Below, piece after piece: positions 62,261-64,000 of a stretch of DNA of 64,000 nucleotides. The translations under genes were made by a program, and so were the position numbers. The notes below the pieces were generated by a model. The model did not search any database and was not told the origin of the DNA. It saw nothing but the letters and a program-made list of their open reading frames with translations. The DNA comes from Isochrysis galbana. Taxonomy: Eukaryota > Haptophyta > Isochrysidales > Isochrysidaceae. Every line of letters begins with the position of its first letter. The stretch's first letter is position 1. The DNA lies in the NCBI GenBank assembly GCA_018136815.1, contig CM030936.1:2376331-2440330 (forward strand), written 5' to 3'.

Positions 62261-63242
62261 TCTCGAAGAGAAGGGAAGTTTCTCCACCTTTCTTCCTCCC
62301 AGGCGCCTCGCAAAAGGTTTAATTCGCTGCTATCTCCCCGCGTGTCTTTAACTGCTTCTGGGGGCAATCAGGTTTGGCGGTTTGCCATCTCCCCTCGGAG
62401 ATCGATTTAGGTTCGCTGCTTGGGTGAGGGAATCTTTCTCCTTGGTCCTTGGTTTGCCATCTCCCCTTGGAGATTGATTTAGATTCGCTGCTTTGGATTT
62501 TGGTTATCCTTCTCCTTGATGCAAGTTGCATGAAAGCCCTTGGTCCCGTTGGTTTTTGGTTTTCTCCTCCCTTGGTTGCTACTCGGGGTTGCTCGATAGA
62601 AACGTCTAGAAGGTCCACGCTCAACAGCAAGATTTCTTCGATTGCAAGGATACCTCGCTGCGATCTGTATCCAATGTGATCGCCGCGGTTGCGCGACATA
62701 ACGTTCCTCTTCGACTTTCCGCCTTGGTGGGAAAATCCAAAGCGAAGACACGCTCCGACCATATCGCTTTGGATTCTCTCTCTCTCTCTCTCTCGCTCTC
62801 TCTCTGTGTCTCTCGCGACGTGTTTGAGTTACCGGCGATGTGGGGTCTCGGTTATTTCACGTTTTGCTTGGTTTGGGTGAATGATTCTAGTGCGTTCGTG
62901 AGTCGGTGCATCCTGTTGTTTTCTGCATCGTTGTCCGACATCCTGTCGTCAGTCGTCATCCGTCGCTCTCGCTCTCGTCGCTCTCGCTCTCGTAATACTC
63001 GTACCCTACAATCAATCCCTCCTCGCCTCGCCAGCCCCTGCCAACACAGCCCTCCTCTCACTCACCCTCGCCTCTCGCCTCTCGCTCGATGTCGCTCTCG
63101 CCGCCGTCCTCGCCCTCGCTCAAGCCCGCCTGCCCGCCTTCCTCTGCTGACGGGCCTCAGCCCGTCAGCGTCTCCGAAGTCGTCTCCTCCGCCGCGCCTG
63201 CCGCCGGTCTGCCTCCTTCCTCATTGCCCTCAGGCCCTATAG
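62261..63242 (+). mobile_element. Non-LTR retroelement 5' leader and first ORF, copy C
   Basis: The longest leader copy. It starts TTTCTCTCGAAGAGAAGGG, directly after the tail of the preceding element, and runs through GCCATCTCCCC units, a CTCTCTCT tract (62770) and CGTCGCTCTCGCTCTCGT to ATG 63089 (MSLSPPSSPSLKPACPP …), a frame of 66 residues ending at 63289. A longer overlapping frame (62676-63242) is Arg/Ser/Pro-rich and probably not coding. Copy A (4260-4960, minus) matches it throughout. Confidence 0.7.
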
Positions 63243-63637
63243 GCCATCCCAATTCGTCAGGGAAGAGCCGAGACGGGCCTCGGGCGTAAGTCTTACTTAG
63301 GTAAGGGATTGTCCACTGCCATTTGGGGGACGCGTTGTGCGTTGTAAGGTCGGAGGAGAGTTCACGTGTTTGGATTTAGGTTTAGGACAAAGTTTGTGGT
63401 TTGTGGGGCGCCAGGGCCGGGAGGAAAGGGCAGCATAAGCAATCGCCGCGGCTAACATGCTACCGCTACTGCATGCGAGGTGTAGAAATCGAAATTTGGA
63501 GGGAGGAGAGTGACGCGAAATATGAACGAAATGTCGAACGAAATTTGGGCATGTCTGAAACGAAACTCTGCGTGTCCCTACCGATGTCACACATTATACA
63601 CACGCGCGCGCCGCACAGAAACACAGCCGACAGCGCA
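63243..63637. other. Downstream region of the carrier gene
   Basis: 63505-63550 carries the ACGAAATGTCGAACGAAATT piece also seen, inverted and diverged, at 38075-38110. No gene seen. Confidence 0.4.
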
Positions 63638-64000
63638 TCATCCACCTACTAGAAGGCGAGAAAGCATTCGCCGTTTAATTCCTTCGTATACGAAGAAAAA
63701 GATCAATGCTGATGGCGCATACGTAGCCATTCGAAGATTTGCGCCACGCATGAGTGCTCCAAAGCCCCCCTCTTCCCCTGCGACGCGAACCAACGCATCC
63801 GCCACACCTGTCAAGTTAGCAGCCGATCCGGGAACGGTAAGAATTCGCTGAGTCTGGAGCCTGGTGTTTATCAGATCTAATGGCGTCGTGAGGAGTGCGG
63901 TGATAGCACCCGCCACCGCACCCGCCAAAGCATCAGAACCCGGAAGAGCTGCACAGCGGAACGCATTGGCAGCCATGGCGAAAACGCCGAAATGGAGCGC
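63638..64000 (-). CDS. Mitochondrial carrier family protein, C-terminal part (cut by window end)
   Basis: The frame is open to the window edge, ending at a stop at 63638. DALAGAVAGAITALLTTPLD followed by LINTRLQTQ is the carrier signature PxDxxxxRxQ at the start of a repeat, and GGFGALMRGANLRMATYAPS with FFFVYEGI is the end of the third repeat. The ATG at 63976 lies inside the frame and need not be the start; two earlier repeats should lie beyond position 64000. Repeat-3 features (TTPLDLINTRL) recall the S-adenosylmethionine-carrier subfamily, but the substrate contact residues in repeats 1 and 2 are not visible. The protein would exchange a solute across the inner mitochondrial or plastid envelope membrane. 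Confidence 0.85.
   Translation of the reverse strand, partial: ALHFGVFAMAANAFRCAALPGSDALAGAVAGAITALLTTPLDLINTRLQTQRILTVPGSAANLTGVADALVRVAGEEGGFGALMRGANLRMATYAPSALIFFFVYEGIKRRMLSRLLVGG

Overview
This is nuclear DNA of a eukaryote, most likely a unicellular alga. Several genes are split by short GT–AG introns (75–308 bp) whose reading phases close exactly. The products are typical of protists: ankyrin-DHHC palmitoyltransferase, EF-hand coiled-coil protein, plastid-type SET methyltransferase, PARP, saccharopine-dehydrogenase-like reductase and mitochondrial carrier. A haptophyte or similar marine alga fits the long LRR arrays, the LSMT-type SET protein, the capsid-like gene and the Fanzor-like fragment, but the taxon is inference. 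One 100-N assembly gap lies at 43901-44000.

Host-type genes, with exon structures worked out where the phases agree: MGQYF-type protein (5174-5746 +), ankyrin-DHHC (6563-8666 -, 3 exons), EF-hand coiled-coil (12454-13864 +, 4 exons), SDR oxidoreductase (15177-16615 -, 3 exons), two LRR-array proteins (18663-19736 +, 20840-22297 +), unknown protein with a KOW/SH3-like C-terminus (25221-26485 +, 3 exons), membrane-anchored PARP (30069-32528 -, intronless), Arg-rich unknown (38940-41635 +, about 6 exons), HMA metal-binding fragment at the gap (43652-43900 -), SET methyltransferase (46772-48542 +, 2 exons), saccharopine-dehydrogenase-like reductase (51599-53003 -, 2 exons), small LRR protein (56707-58111 -, 5 exons) and a mitochondrial carrier cut by the window end (63638-64000 -).

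Much of the rest is mobile DNA, often nested. (a) 0.2-3.6 kb: a probable double-jelly-roll capsid gene of polinton-like-virus type, with a possible virus-like terminal motif at 176 that recurs at 45175 and 53391. (b) 18.6-24.6 kb: a duplicated block in which an LRR array is followed by a piece of a Fanzor (TnpB-like) C-terminus; in the second block a bacterial-type IS5/IS4 DDE transposase lies between them and a 65-bp tandem array follows. (c) A LINE family whose 3' UTR ends in a small hairpin plus ATTAAAAGGTTT tail, and non-autonomous elements of about 755 bp carrying the same 3' end and flanked by 15-bp target-site duplications. (d) An LTR retrotransposon family: one solo LTR with a perfect 5-bp duplication sits inside a 5'-truncated LINE. 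(e) TIR elements at 10.07, 17.3, 33.2 and 41.9 kb, two with 8-bp duplications.

No operon-type organisation exists. Gene neighbours look functionally unrelated, and the informative structure is the stratigraphy of insertions. Intergenic GC-rich, homopolymer-rich stretches (46.5, 49, 58 kb) show no gene I can support.
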